Source of the DNA: Lacinutrix sp. WUR7
GTDB lineage: Bacteria > Bacteroidota > Bacteroidia > Flavobacteriales > Flavobacteriaceae
Reading direction: 5' to 3'
Length of the DNA stretch: 64,000 bases
Assembly: GCF_016864015.1 (NCBI RefSeq)
Contig: NZ_CP045067.1
Location: forward strand, 2,490,001 to 2,554,000
Shown here: positions 8,910 through 17,089 of the stretch, piece after piece
How the letters are laid out: each line of letters begins with the position of its first letter
Position numbering within the stretch: position 1 is the stretch's first letter
Made by a program: the position numbers and the translations under genes
Notes under the pieces: generated by a model
The model's database searches: none
The model's input: only the letters and a program-made list of their open reading frames with translations
What the model was told of the DNA's origin: nothing

Positions 8910-9725
8910 TTAAACTGCTACATTATATTCACGTAAAGCATCATTTAAAGATGTTTTCTTGTTTGTGCTTTCTTTACGTTTACCAATAATTAAAGCACAA
9001 GGTACTTGAAATTCACCAGCTTTAAATTTTTTGGTGTAACTGCCAGGGATTACAACAGAACGTGCAGGTACAACACCTTTAGTTTCTACTGGTGTATCTC
9101 CTGTAACGTCAATAATTTTTGTACTCATAGTTAAGACTACATTAGCACCTAAAACAGCTTCTTTTTCTACACGAACGCCTTCAACAACTATACAACGAGA
9201 GCCAATAAATGCACCATCTTCAATAATAACAGGAGCTGCTTGTAAAGGTTCTAAAACACCACCAATACCAACACCACCAGAGAGGTGTACATTTTTACCA
9301 ATTTGTGCACAACTACCAACAGTTGCCCAGGTATCTACCATGGTTCCTTCATCTACAAAAGCACCAATATTTACATAACTTGGCATTAAAATAGTACCAG
9401 GAGCAATATATGCACCATGTCTTGCTACTGCATGCGGTACTACACGAATCCCTTTTTCTGCATAACCCGTTTTTAACGGAATTTTATCATGATACTCAAA
9501 AATACCAACTTCAAAAGTTTCCATTTTCTGAATAGGGAAATATAAAACTACGGCCTTTTTTACCCATTCATTTACTTGCCAACCTTCTGTAGTAGGTTCT
9601 GCAACACGAAGTTTTCCTAAGTCTAGTAAGTTTACAACTTCTCTAATTGCTGATGTAGTTTGTGGTTCTTTTAATAGTTCTCTATCGTTCCAAGCTGCTT
9701 CAATAAGCTGTTGTAATGCCTTCAT
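8910..9725 (-). CDS. dapD: 2,3,4,5-tetrahydropyridine-2,6-dicarboxylate N-succinyltransferase
   Basis: Cytoplasmic enzyme of the succinylase branch of lysine and diaminopimelate synthesis, using succinyl-CoA. At 271 residues it has the normal length. An N-terminal helical part precedes a left-handed beta-helix of hexapeptide repeats (about 100-225) that includes FVDEGTMVDTWATVGSCA and GGVGIGGVLEP. dapB of the same pathway is at 58464-59162, in another operon. A small palindrome sits 17 bases before the ATG. The downstream PP-loop gene starts one base after its stop. Confidence 0.97.
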   Translation of the reverse strand: MKALQQLIEAAWNDRELLKEPQTTSAIREVVNLLDLGKLRVAEPTTEGWQVNEWVKKAVVLYFPIQKMETFEVGIFEYHDKIPLKTGYAEKGIRVVPHAVARHGAYIAPGTILMPSYVNIGAFVDEGTMVDTWATVGSCAQIGKNVHLSGGVGIGGVLEPLQAAPVIIEDGAFIGSRCIVVEGVRVEKEAVLGANVVLTMSTKIIDVTGDTPVETKGVVPARSVVIPGSYTKKFKAGEFQVPCALIIGKRKESTNKKTSLNDALREYNVAV

Positions 9726-9742
9726 TTAAAATTATATTATCA

Positions 9743-9760
9743 TTTCCGTTAAAGCGGAAA
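9743..9760 (-). repeat. Leader hairpin upstream of dapD
   Basis: Palindrome TTTCCG/CGGAAA with a six-base loop, read TTTCCGCTTTAACGGAAA toward dapD. It ends 17 bases before the dapD ATG. There is no T-run after it, so it is not a terminator for this strand. It belongs to a set of similar hairpins seen upstream of DUF721, ribH, a rhomboid gene and dapB in this window. Confidence 0.6.
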
Positions 9761-9846
9761 CCTCTTTTGTTTAAAAATATACTTGTGCAAAGATAAATCT
9801 ATAATTGATAAAAGTAAATGGTTACATTAAAAATATGGTATCGCTA

Positions 9847-9875
9847 TTGAAGCTTAAAAATTAAGTTTAAATTTG
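9847..9875 (+). promoter_or_regulatory. ruvX promoter (TTG-N18-TAAATTTG)
   Basis: -33 TTG at 9847-9849 and -7 TAAATTTG at 9868-9875, spaced by 18 bases, close to the Bacteroidota consensus. The ruvX ATG at 9883 begins seven bases after the box, so the transcript is expected to be leaderless or nearly so. Confidence 0.6.
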
Positions 9876-9882
9876 CAGTACT

Positions 9883-10293
9883 ATGAAAAGAATAATAGCC
9901 TTAGATTTTGGTACGAAAAGAACGGGAATAGCTGTAACCGATGAATTACAGATTATAGCTTCTGGTTTAACTACAGTGCATACTAAAGAACTAATTTCTT
10001 TTCTAAAAGAATATTTTGCTTCCGAAAAAGTAGAATTGGTTGTTATTGGGGAACCAAAACAAATGAATAATGAGGTTTCAGAAAGTGAAGTAGCTATTCA
10101 GGGTTTTATTAAAAAATTCACTAATGCTTTTCCAGATATGCCAATGCAACGTGTAGACGAGCGTTTTACTTCTAAAATGGCATTTCAAACGATGATAGAT
10201 TCTGGTCTATCTAAAAAGAAGCGAAAAAATAAAGCTTTGGTAGATGAGATTAGTGCTACCATTATTTTACAGAGTTATTTGTATTCTATGTAA
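9883..10293 (+). CDS. ruvX: Putative pre-16S rRNA nuclease / Holliday junction resolvase homologue RuvX (YqgF)
   Basis: A 136-residue RNase H-fold nuclease of the YqgF family, required in E. coli for 16S rRNA 5' processing and also proposed as a resolvase. The start IALDFGTKRTGIAV (5-18) carries the first catalytic aspartate (D8). VVIGEPKQMNNEVSE holds the central glutamate, VDERFTS follows, and VDEISATIILQSYL near the C-terminus supplies the last acidic residue. It is divergent from dapD and has its own promoter. A short T9SS gene separates it from def. Confidence 0.93.
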   Translation: MKRIIALDFGTKRTGIAVTDELQIIASGLTTVHTKELISFLKEYFASEKVELVVIGEPKQMNNEVSESEVAIQGFIKKFTNAFPDMPMQRVDERFTSKMAFQTMIDSGLSKKKRKNKALVDEISATIILQSYLYSM

Positions 10294-10415
10294 GGTTTTA
10301 CATTGTATTTTACAAAATAACAAGTAGTTCATCGGTGAAATTTGCAATAAAAAACCGAACAACGAAAATTTTATTGCAGTCGTCTAAAAATTAACTGGTT
10401 ATATATTTTCAAGTA

Positions 10416-10423
10416 TATATTTG
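10416..10423 (+). promoter_or_regulatory. -7 box TATATTTG upstream of small T9SS gene
   Basis: TATATTTG fits the TAnnTTTG consensus, 23 bases before the ATG at 10447. No clear -33 TTG is present at the expected position; CTG occurs there instead. Confidence 0.4.
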
Positions 10424-10446
10424 CTACAACCCAAATTATTATACAC

Positions 10447-11025
10447 ATGAAAAATTACTACTTAACAATGCTAGTATTAGCATTATTCTCGGCAACTCAA
10501 ATTCAAGCTCAATTTTGTGCTCCAACGGGATTCGCAACAGCATCAAATCTTTATTTTATTTATGATACAGGAACATCAGACTGTATGGATAGACCAACCA
10601 CAGTAAGTGTTGGTGCATCCACGTTTACGCAAACTTCTTGTGGAGATGAATTGTCTGTTTATGAATTAACTTCAGGTGCTGCTTTAGCAGATACTAGTAA
10701 TATTGCTGTAGATTTCGGATTTTCTATTTGTGAATATTCAGGAGGTACTTTATCTGCAGAAGAATTCGAAATGATTTTTAAAACAATGATGAAAGTATAT
10801 CCTAATCCTGTTACTAGTGGAGATAACTTAAATATTAAATTAGGTATTAACACTTCTGTTAAAGTAGAGATATATAACGTTACTGGAAAGAAAATGTTAA
10901 GCACCGATACATCCGATTTAAGTAGTGTAAGCATCAATGTTTCTAATTTAGAAAATGGGATTTACATTGCTCAAATTATTACAGATATCACTACAATTAC
11001 TAGAAAGGTAATTATAATGAATTAA
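10447..11025 (+). CDS. Small secreted protein with T9SS type A sorting domain
   Basis: A 192-residue exported protein. Residues 1-21 are a signal peptide ending near QIQAQ. The short mature N-terminal region (about 22-115) is rich in small residues and has five cysteines, with no recognisable domain. From about residue 118 (VYPNPVTSGDNLNIKL) to the end is a type A C-terminal sorting domain, with the usual GIYIAQI and VIIMN strands, which directs export through the T9SS and surface attachment. It has its own -7 box and a terminator, and sits inside a run of housekeeping genes, so it looks like an independent insertion. Function unknown. Confidence 0.85.
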   Translation: MKNYYLTMLVLALFSATQIQAQFCAPTGFATASNLYFIYDTGTSDCMDRPTTVSVGASTFTQTSCGDELSVYELTSGAALADTSNIAVDFGFSICEYSGGTLSAEEFEMIFKTMMKVYPNPVTSGDNLNIKLGINTSVKVEIYNVTGKKMLSTDTSDLSSVSINVSNLENGIYIAQIITDITTITRKVIIMN

Positions 11026-11049
11026 GAATAAACGACTATTATATAAAGG

Positions 11050-11077
11050 ACTCCTTAAAATTTAAGGAGTTTTTTTA
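11050..11077 (+). terminator. Rho-independent terminator after small T9SS gene
   Basis: Stem ACTCCTTAA/TTAAGGAGT with a short A/T loop, followed by a run of seven T, 25 bases after the stop codon at 11025. Confidence 0.8.
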
Positions 11078-11109
11078 TGCTTTTTAGCGAAGTAGTTCCG
11101 TAAGTATTG

Positions 11110-11117
11110 TATTTTTG
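11110..11117 (+). promoter_or_regulatory. -7 box TATTTTTG upstream of def
   Basis: Matches TAnnTTTG, 23 bases before the def ATG and after the preceding terminator, so def probably starts its own transcript. The -33 element is not convincing. Confidence 0.4.
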
Positions 11118-11140
11118 TATGAAATTATTTAAAAAACCTC

Positions 11141-11731
11141 ATGATATTACCTATTGTAGCTTATGGAGATCCTGTTTTAAAAAAAGTAGGAAAAGACATT
11201 TCTAAAGATTACCCGAAACTAGACGACTTAATTGCTAATATGTACGAAACTATGTATGGCGCTTTTGGTCTTGGTTTAGCAGCTCCGCAAATTGGATTGC
11301 CAATACGTTTGTTTATCGTAGACGCAGAACCTTTTGCAGAAGATGATTCTTTTACCAAAGAAGAACAAGAAGCTTTTAAAGGATTTAAAAAAACCTTTAT
11401 TAATCCAAAGATTTTAGAAGAAAAAGGTGACGAATGGCCTTTTAATGAAGGTTGTTTAAGTATTCCAGATGTAAGAGAAGATGTTTTTAGAAAACCAGAA
11501 ATTACTATTGAGTATTTTGATGAAGACTTTAACAAATATACCGAAACGTATGATGGTTTAATAGCTCGAGTGATACAACATGAGTATGACCATATTGAAG
11601 GTGTTTTGTTTACAGATAAACTATCTTCATTAAAAAAGCGTTTAATTAAAGGTAAACTGGCAAACATATCTAAAGGGAAAATAGGTATAGATTATAAAAT
11701 GAAATTTCCTAATCAAAAAAAGAAACGATAA
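11141..11731 (+). CDS. def: Peptide deformylase
   Basis: Removes the formyl group from the N-terminal methionine of new proteins at the ribosome. All three family motifs are present in the 196-residue protein: GLGLAAPQIG (43-52), EGCLSIP with the metal-binding Cys107 (103-109), and HEYDH with both His ligands and the catalytic Glu (147-151). An insertion of acidic residues around 66-82 is usual in Bacteroidota forms. It has a -7 box upstream and is followed 56 bases later by the DUF5606 gene, with mazG beyond. Confidence 0.97.
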   Translation: MILPIVAYGDPVLKKVGKDISKDYPKLDDLIANMYETMYGAFGLGLAAPQIGLPIRLFIVDAEPFAEDDSFTKEEQEAFKGFKKTFINPKILEEKGDEWPFNEGCLSIPDVREDVFRKPEITIEYFDEDFNKYTETYDGLIARVIQHEYDHIEGVLFTDKLSSLKKRLIKGKLANISKGKIGIDYKMKFPNQKKKR

Positions 11732-11745
11732 AATTTGTTTTGCAT

Positions 11746-11768
11746 TGGCAAACACTTGATATTTGCCA
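11746..11768. repeat. Inverted repeat TGGCAAA/TTTGCCA in the def-DUF5606 gap
   Basis: Seven-base arms at 11746-11752 and 11762-11768 with a nine-base loop. There is no T-run on either strand, so a terminator is unlikely. It could be an operator or an mRNA hairpin 20 bases before the DUF5606 ATG. Low-information observation. Confidence 0.35.
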
Positions 11769-11787
11769 TCGTTAAAAAAATAAGTAT

Positions 11788-12207
11788 ATGAGTTTAGATA
11801 AAGTATTATCCATTTCTGGAAGACCAGGATTATATAAATTAATAGCACAAACACGTGGTGGTTTTATTGCAGAATCTTTATTAGACAAAAAAAAGATTTC
11901 TGTTAATATGCAACATAATGTCAGCATTTTGAGTGAAATTGCTGTGTACACATTACAAGAAGAATTACCTTTAAGAGAAGTTTTAAGTAAAATTAAAACA
12001 AAAGAAAATGGTAAAGCAACTTCTATAAGTCATAAAGAAAGTAAAGACAAATTAGAGGAATACTTTTTTGAAGTGTTACCAGATTATGATGAAGATAGAG
12101 TATATGCTAGTGATATTAAAAAAATTATTCAATGGTATAATTTATTAGAAAAACATAATATGTTAGACTTTGATAAAAAGGAAGCATCTTCAGACGAAGA
12201 AGAATAA
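11788..12207 (+). CDS. DUF5606 domain-containing protein
   Basis: A 139-residue cytoplasmic protein of the Bacteroidota family DUF5606. The start SLDKVLSISGRPGLYKL and the following QTRGGFIAESL strand are the family core (about 1-70). The middle is lysine-rich and a second segment, EYFFEVLPDYDEDRVYASDI, forms the C-terminal half before an acidic tail. Its function is not known. Its position between def and mazG is one I recall as common in the phylum. A strong terminator follows its stop codon. Confidence 0.88.
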   Translation: MSLDKVLSISGRPGLYKLIAQTRGGFIAESLLDKKKISVNMQHNVSILSEIAVYTLQEELPLREVLSKIKTKENGKATSISHKESKDKLEEYFFEVLPDYDEDRVYASDIKKIIQWYNLLEKHNMLDFDKKEASSDEEE

Positions 12208-12230
12208 GCTTTTCAACTATAATATTTTAA

Positions 12231-12258
12231 AAATCCAACTCATGTAGTTGGATTTTTT
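12231..12258 (+). terminator. Rho-independent terminator after DUF5606 gene
   Basis: Ten-base stem AAATCCAACT/AGTTGGATTT with loop CATGT and a T-tract to 12258. Because it lies across an upstream in-frame TTG (12248), it argues that mazG starts at the ATG at 12287. Confidence 0.8.
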
Positions 12259-12286
12259 GTTTGTAAATTTACCAAAATACCAAATT

Positions 12287-13060
12287 ATGAATGCTAGAGA
12301 AAATCAACTAAAAGCCTTTGATAGATTGTTAACTATCATGGATGAATTACGGGAGCAATGTCCTTGGGATAAAAAGCAAACCATGGAAACCTTACGTCAT
12401 TTAACCATAGAAGAGACCTATGAACTTGGTGATGCTATTTTAGATAAGGATTTAGAAGAAGTAAAAAAAGAACTTGGTGATGTATTGCTGCATATTGTGT
12501 TTTATGCAAAAATTGGAAGCGAAACAAAAGACTTTGATATAGCAGATGTATGCAATAGTATTTGTGATAAATTGATACATAGACATCCGCATATTTACAG
12601 CGATGTGGTAGTAGAAAATGAAGAAGATGTTAAACGAAATTGGGAAAACTTAAAACTTAAAGAAGGAAAAAATAGTGTTTTGGAAGGTGTCCCAAAAAGT
12701 TTACCCGCTTTAGTAAAAGCAAATAGAATACAAGATAAGGTTGCTGGTGTTGGTTTTGATTGGGAAGAACGACAACAGGTTTGGGAAAAAGTAGAAGAGG
12801 AGCTTAAAGAGTTTCAAGATGAAGTAAAAGCAGAAAACCAAGAAGCCATGGAAAGCGAATTTGGGGATGTTTTGTTTTCTATGATTAACTATGCTAGATT
12901 TTTAAATATAAATCCAGAGAATGCATTAGAACGCACGAATAAGAAGTTTATAAAACGTTTTCAATATTTAGAAGAAAAAGCGAAGTCTTTAAATAAAAAC
13001 TTAAAAGATATGACGCTAGAAGAGATGGATGTTTTCTGGGAAGAAGCGAAAAAAATGTAA
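12287..13060 (+). CDS. mazG: Nucleoside triphosphate pyrophosphohydrolase MazG
   Basis: Hydrolyses (d)NTPs to monophosphates and pyrophosphate, cleaning the nucleotide pool. The 257-residue protein has the two-domain MazG layout. Domain 1 shows CPWDKKQTMETLRHL, EETYELGDAI and KELGDVLLHIVFYA; domain 2 shows EKVEEELKEFQDEV and EFGDVLFSMINYARFL, both with the ExxE...ExxD metal ligands. It ends in the family tail LEEMDVFWEEAKK. The ATG at 12287 is chosen over the TTG at 12248, which lies inside the preceding terminator. Confidence 0.95.
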   Translation: MNARENQLKAFDRLLTIMDELREQCPWDKKQTMETLRHLTIEETYELGDAILDKDLEEVKKELGDVLLHIVFYAKIGSETKDFDIADVCNSICDKLIHRHPHIYSDVVVENEEDVKRNWENLKLKEGKNSVLEGVPKSLPALVKANRIQDKVAGVGFDWEERQQVWEKVEEELKEFQDEVKAENQEAMESEFGDVLFSMINYARFLNINPENALERTNKKFIKRFQYLEEKAKSLNKNLKDMTLEEMDVFWEEAKKM

Positions 13061-13067
13061 TTTTTTT

Positions 13068-13171
13068 TAACTCTCGTAATCCAAAATTAAGTTTCCTCCG
13101 TATATATTATTAAATGGCACTACTTTCATGAGTAGATTAATAGCAGAATCAAATTCTTTTAAAGTGTCATC
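13068..13171 (-). pseudogene. Possible C-terminal remnant of a lost gene
   Basis: Reading the minus strand from 13171 gives 34 sense codons, including LMKVVPFNNIYGGNLILDYE, then a TAA at 13070-13068. The composition looks like a real globular protein end. The frame is closed directly upstream by TAA at 13174-13172, and there is no start codon in a suitable place. I do not recognise the family. It lies between mazG and the DUF349 gene, next to a nine-base tandem repeat. It may be chance coding of AT-rich DNA. Confidence 0.3.
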
Positions 13172-13206
13172 TTATATCAAAGTTGTTTTTTATCTTAAAA
13201 AATAAC

Positions 13207-13233
13207 AGTTTAGTTAGTTTAGTTAGTTTAGTT
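13207..13233. repeat. Tandem repeat, three copies of AGTTTAGTT
   Basis: Three perfect consecutive copies of the nine-base unit AGTTTAGTT, directly beside the large inverted repeat at 13239-13280. No function is evident. Confidence 0.7.
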
Positions 13234-13238
13234 AGGAA

Positions 13239-13280
13239 CTAATCCTATTTGAATAATTTATTTATTCAAATAGGATTTAG
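13239..13280. terminator. Bidirectional terminator between mazG and DUF349 gene
   Basis: A 16-base perfect stem (AATCCTATTTGAATAA at 13241-13256 with its complement at 13262-13277) and a five-base loop, with ACT/AGT pairs adding a bulged extension. It lies between two converging genes. T-runs are short on both sides, so efficiency is uncertain. Confidence 0.6.
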
Positions 13281-13303
13281 TCTTTTATAGAAGGAGATTT
13301 GTA

Positions 13304-15226
13304 CTAATACAGCTCTTTAATCTTACTCAGTTTTGTTTTCCAAAGTGCTAAAGTACTTTTATGTTTTTCAATGTTTTTGTATACTTCTTTCACAAGAGGA
13401 TTATCGTCTTTTACGTGTTTGAAGAAAAGTAAATTATTTTCTAACTGATTTATTTCACCTTTTACTTCATCAATTTTCTTTCTAATAAAAGAACGTTCAT
13501 TATCTAAGAATCTACTGTCATTAGCATTGCTTAAGTTTTCTAATTTGTTTTCAAACTTAATCATTTCAGCTTCCTCTTTATCCATTTTTAGACCGTCAAA
13601 TAAAGCATCTAAAGCTTTACTATATTTCCCCTCTATATAACGTTTATTTTGGGGTACAGCACCTAAAGCCTTCCATTGTGCAATATGATCTTTAATAAGT
13701 TGTAAGTCTTGTTTATTGTCACCACTCATCTCTAGTGTTTTCATGGTGTCTAATAACTCTTTCTTTTTGTTGTATATTTCTAAGCTTTCTTTGTTTTCGG
13801 CATCTTTTGTAGCATGAAACTTGTTAAAATAGTGATTGCAGGCACCTTTAAATTGTTTCCAAATTTTGTCACTATCTCTTCTTGGAACATGACCAATATT
13901 TTTCCACTCATTTTGAATCTTCTTCATTAATGGTGTAGTGGTTTCAAAATCTTCACTATTCTTATTTTCTTCAGCAATTTTAATTAAAGCTAATTTTTTA
14001 TCTAGGTTATTGTGTTGTTCTTTTTTTAAGTCTTTATAAAAAGTATTTTTATTTCTGTTAAAATCTCTAACAACATCTTTAAATTTAGACCAAGTAGCTT
14101 CGTTAACTTTTACAGGAACTTTACCCGCACTAAAAAACTCTTTTCGTAAAGTTTCAATTTCTTTTATTTTGTTTTGCCAAGCACTATGAGATTTTACAGG
14201 TTGTTTAGAAATGGCTTCAATTTTAGAAATTATAGCGTGTTTTGTTTCTAGATTTAGTTCGTAAATCTTATCTAAGTCTTTAAAATAATCTTGACGTTTG
14301 TCATGAATAATTTTGGTGGCAGCTTTAAAACGATTCCAAATTTCGTCTCTATTTTCTTTTGCAACAGGACCAAGGTCTTCTTTCCACAGTTTATGTAAAA
14401 CTTGAAGTTCTCTAAAAGCACGATTTAAATTATCGTCTTGTGCTAATTCTTCAGCTCTTTCAATTATTTTTAGTTTTTGATCTAGATTGTGTTTAAAATC
14501 TAAATCACGAAGGTCTCTGTTTAAATGAAGAAAGTCATAAAAGATTTCTACGTGATGATGGTAGGTGTTCCAAGCATTATTGTATTTATCTCTTGGTATT
14601 GCACCAGCATTTCGCCATTGTTCTTGCAACTCCTTAAAATACTTGTAGGTTGTATTTATGTTTTCTTCTACATTAATTAAACCTTTTATTTCTTCAATAA
14701 TACGTAAACGTTCTGCAAGATTATCTTTATGGTTTTTTTCAATGCTTTGGTAGTGTGTTTTTAATTTATCACGATACACAAAATACGTTTCTTTAAACTG
14801 TTTGTGTATTGGGCTAGAGTAATGGAAATCGATTTCATTACCTCCTTCGTTTAAAAACTCCTCTTTTTTATCTTCTAAAAGCACATTGAATTTTGTTTTA
14901 AATTCTGCTCTTATTTCTTCAACGTGGGTTTTAATGGCTTGCGCTTTTTCGTCTTTTACCAACCTTTCAAGTTCTGCAACTAATTCTTCTAGTTCCATAG
15001 CGTGATAGTCTTTCACTTCTATTTCGTGCCTTCCTTTTGTGTCTTCATCTTCAGCATCTTCCGCATTTACTGCTTCAATTTCATTTAATACTTCATCTTG
15101 ACTTTCTGGTATCTCCTGATTTTCTGTTGGTTCAGTTACTTTTTTTTCTTCTGTTTTAGCAGAATTTTCTGTAGACTGATTTTCTAATTTTCCGTCTGCT
15201 TGCAGCAGGTTATCTTTCTCTGACAT
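13304..15226 (-). CDS. DUF349 domain-containing protein
   Basis: A 640-residue, highly charged, mostly helical cytoplasmic protein. The first 75 residues are acidic and low-complexity. Five DUF349 repeats follow, recognisable by the W..x..G.VP....W..F pattern: RNAGAIPRDKYNNAWN, KEDLGPVAKENRDEIW, SAGKVPVKVNEATW, KNIGHVPRRDSDKIW and KALGAVPQNKRYIEGKY. The C-terminus is a coiled coil. The family is widespread in Bacteroidota and its function is not established; the repeats suggest a nucleic-acid or protein scaffold. It stands alone, 113 bases from aroE on the same strand. Confidence 0.9.
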   Translation of the reverse strand: MSEKDNLLQADGKLENQSTENSAKTEEKKVTEPTENQEIPESQDEVLNEIEAVNAEDAEDEDTKGRHEIEVKDYHAMELEELVAELERLVKDEKAQAIKTHVEEIRAEFKTKFNVLLEDKKEEFLNEGGNEIDFHYSSPIHKQFKETYFVYRDKLKTHYQSIEKNHKDNLAERLRIIEEIKGLINVEENINTTYKYFKELQEQWRNAGAIPRDKYNNAWNTYHHHVEIFYDFLHLNRDLRDLDFKHNLDQKLKIIERAEELAQDDNLNRAFRELQVLHKLWKEDLGPVAKENRDEIWNRFKAATKIIHDKRQDYFKDLDKIYELNLETKHAIISKIEAISKQPVKSHSAWQNKIKEIETLRKEFFSAGKVPVKVNEATWSKFKDVVRDFNRNKNTFYKDLKKEQHNNLDKKLALIKIAEENKNSEDFETTTPLMKKIQNEWKNIGHVPRRDSDKIWKQFKGACNHYFNKFHATKDAENKESLEIYNKKKELLDTMKTLEMSGDNKQDLQLIKDHIAQWKALGAVPQNKRYIEGKYSKALDALFDGLKMDKEEAEMIKFENKLENLSNANDSRFLDNERSFIRKKIDEVKGEINQLENNLLFFKHVKDDNPLVKEVYKNIEKHKSTLALWKTKLSKIKELY

Positions 15227-15339
15227 TATAAAAATAATTGGTTCGTAAAAGTACTATAGGGTTAAAGATACTAAACAAGGCTTATACTTTCAAAAAAGTA
15301 GCTAGTATTAACTAAATCAATTTTTAGGTTTGCTAGTAT

Positions 15340-16077
15340 TTATTGTTTATTCCAGATTTTCCAAGATTTTTCTGCTTGTAATTGTAGCATCTGGTAACCA
15401 TTAATTATGGTTGCATTTTTTTGCTTGCCATACTTTAAAAAAGTAGTTTCTTCTGGATTGTAAATAAGATCAAAAAGTAAGTGTTTTTCTGTAATTGCTT
15501 CATATGGAATATCCGGACAAGCCATAATGTCTGGATAGGTGCCTAAAGGTGTACAGTTTACTATTATGGTGTTGTTTTTTACAATTTGTTCTGTTAGTTG
15601 TTGGTACGTAATTTGATTTTCTTTTGTAGCGCTTCTAGAAACATAGGTATATGTAATATTAAGCTTCTTTAATGCGTAAGCAATGGCTTTGCTTGCGCCT
15701 CCGGTTCCTAGAATTAGTGCAGCCGTATGCTGTGGTTTTAGGTGTGGTAGTATGGAGTTTTTGAATCCGTAGTAATCGGTATTGTATCCTTTTAGTTTTC
15801 CTTTTTTTGTAAACTTTATAGTGTTTATTGCACCTATTTTTTTCGCGTTTTTATCTAGTTTGTCTACATACGGAATGATAAGTTCTTTATACGGAATAGT
15901 AATGTTGAAACCTTTAATATTGGTGTCTTCTAAAAGGCTAGGGAAGTCTGTGATGTTTTCTAAATCGAAATTTTTATAGGTTGCATCTGAAATTTCTTCC
16001 GCTTTAAATTTTGAAGCAAAATAGGTTTGCGAGAATGAGTAATCTATGTTTTTTCCTATTAATCCGAATTTACGCAT
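15340..16077 (-). CDS. aroE: Shikimate dehydrogenase (NADP+)
   Basis: Reduces 3-dehydroshikimate to shikimate in aromatic amino-acid synthesis. The 245-residue protein has the substrate-binding serines in IDYSFSQ (S14, S16), the catalytic lysine K64 in NITIPYKE, D101 in NTDYYGF, and the NADP loop ILGTGGASK (122-130). The C-terminal NGYQMLQLQA is the usual substrate-binding end. It is shorter than the E. coli enzyme (272) but typical for Bacteroidota. The start overlaps the end of the DUF368 gene by eight bases, so it is co-translated with it. Confidence 0.95.
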   Translation of the reverse strand: MRKFGLIGKNIDYSFSQTYFASKFKAEEISDATYKNFDLENITDFPSLLEDTNIKGFNITIPYKELIIPYVDKLDKNAKKIGAINTIKFTKKGKLKGYNTDYYGFKNSILPHLKPQHTAALILGTGGASKAIAYALKKLNITYTYVSRSATKENQITYQQLTEQIVKNNTIIVNCTPLGTYPDIMACPDIPYEAITEKHLLFDLIYNPEETTFLKYGKQKNATIINGYQMLQLQAEKSWKIWNKQ

Positions 16078-17089
16078 TTGTTTTTTTTGTTTTTCGTCCG
16101 TAGAACTCTAAAGCTAAAACTACTGCAATACCAATAATAGTATATAGTATAGCAAGGTAGGTTTCTGAGTTAAGTTCTGGTATAAAACGTTTGTAGTTTT
16201 CTATAATTTTTCTTCCAGCGGAATCTATTAAAAAGCCACCATCTTCATTTAGTTTATAAACCGTTTTTTTAAATGGCCAAACGACACCTAAAGATCCAAC
16301 TATAAAACCAATAATGGAAGCAGTTGTAATGCTTTTGTAATTTTTTAAAATATAACTTAATACATGAGAAAAGGTTACCAAACCAGCAAAAGAGCCTAGT
16401 GTAAATACGACGAGTACCTTTAGCATTCTTAAACGTTCTGTGTTTTTTAAAAAGGAAAAATCACCTTTAATCATGTCTGCAAAACTATCATACAAAGCAT
16501 TTACCGAATCTACTAATAGCAGTACATAATTACCTAAAAGAATTAAAATAAAAGAACCAGAAAAACCTGGAAGTGTCATCCCAGAAACACTAATAATACC
16601 ACAAAAGAATACAAACCAAAGGTTATCATTTTCTTTGGCAGGATCTAAAAAACTAATACTTACGCCAATAGTAATACCTATAAAAAGCGCTAGATAGGTT
16701 TTAAAATTCCAGTCTTCAAAATCTTTACTAATGTAGTATATGGAACCTATAATCATTCCGAAGAAAACACTCCAAACATAAAGCTCAAAGTGCATTATTA
16801 AGTAATCTAATATTTTGGAAACACTAAAATAGCTAATAATCATTCCGAAGAACAATAAGCTTAAAAAACGACCATTAATATAAGTGAAGAAACTTTTAAA
16901 TCTTCCGTTAATTAAAAGTTTGAAAGCTTTACCATTTATTTTTTGAAGTGAATAGATAAACTCTTCATAAAAACCGGCAACAAAGGCAACTACACCACCA
17001 GAAACACCAGGAACTTTGTTAGCAGCTCCCATTCCTAATCCTTTTAAGACTAGAAATATTTTGTCTGTAAATGTTCTGGTTTGTTCCAT
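16070..17089 (-). CDS. DUF368 membrane protein, undecaprenyl-phosphate translocase family (copy 2)
   Basis: A 339-residue multi-span membrane protein. The family hallmarks are GMGAANKVPGVSGGVVAF near residue 15 and the related MTLPGFSGSFILILLGNY near 170, an internal inverted-repeat-like pair. DUF368 proteins (PopT) have been shown in other bacteria to recycle undecaprenyl phosphate across the cytoplasmic membrane; that role is inferred here. It follows its paralogue with no intervening base (stop at 17090, start at 17089), pointing to tandem duplication and co-expression with aroE. Confidence 0.88.
   Translation of the reverse strand: MEQTRTFTDKIFLVLKGLGMGAANKVPGVSGGVVAFVAGFYEEFIYSLQKINGKAFKLLINGRFKSFFTYINGRFLSLLFFGMIISYFSVSKILDYLIMHFELYVWSVFFGMIIGSIYYISKDFEDWNFKTYLALFIGITIGVSISFLDPAKENDNLWFVFFCGIISVSGMTLPGFSGSFILILLGNYVLLLVDSVNALYDSFADMIKGDFSFLKNTERLRMLKVLVVFTLGSFAGLVTFSHVLSYILKNYKSITTASIIGFIVGSLGVVWPFKKTVYKLNEDGGFLIDSAGRKIIENYKRFIPELNSETYLAILYTIIGIAVVLALEFYGRKTKKTNA

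Noticed and set aside
10343-10378. Inverted repeat TGCAATAAAA/TTTTATTGCA after ruvX
   Set aside because: Loop of 16 bases, AT-rich arms and no T-run; too weak to call a terminator.
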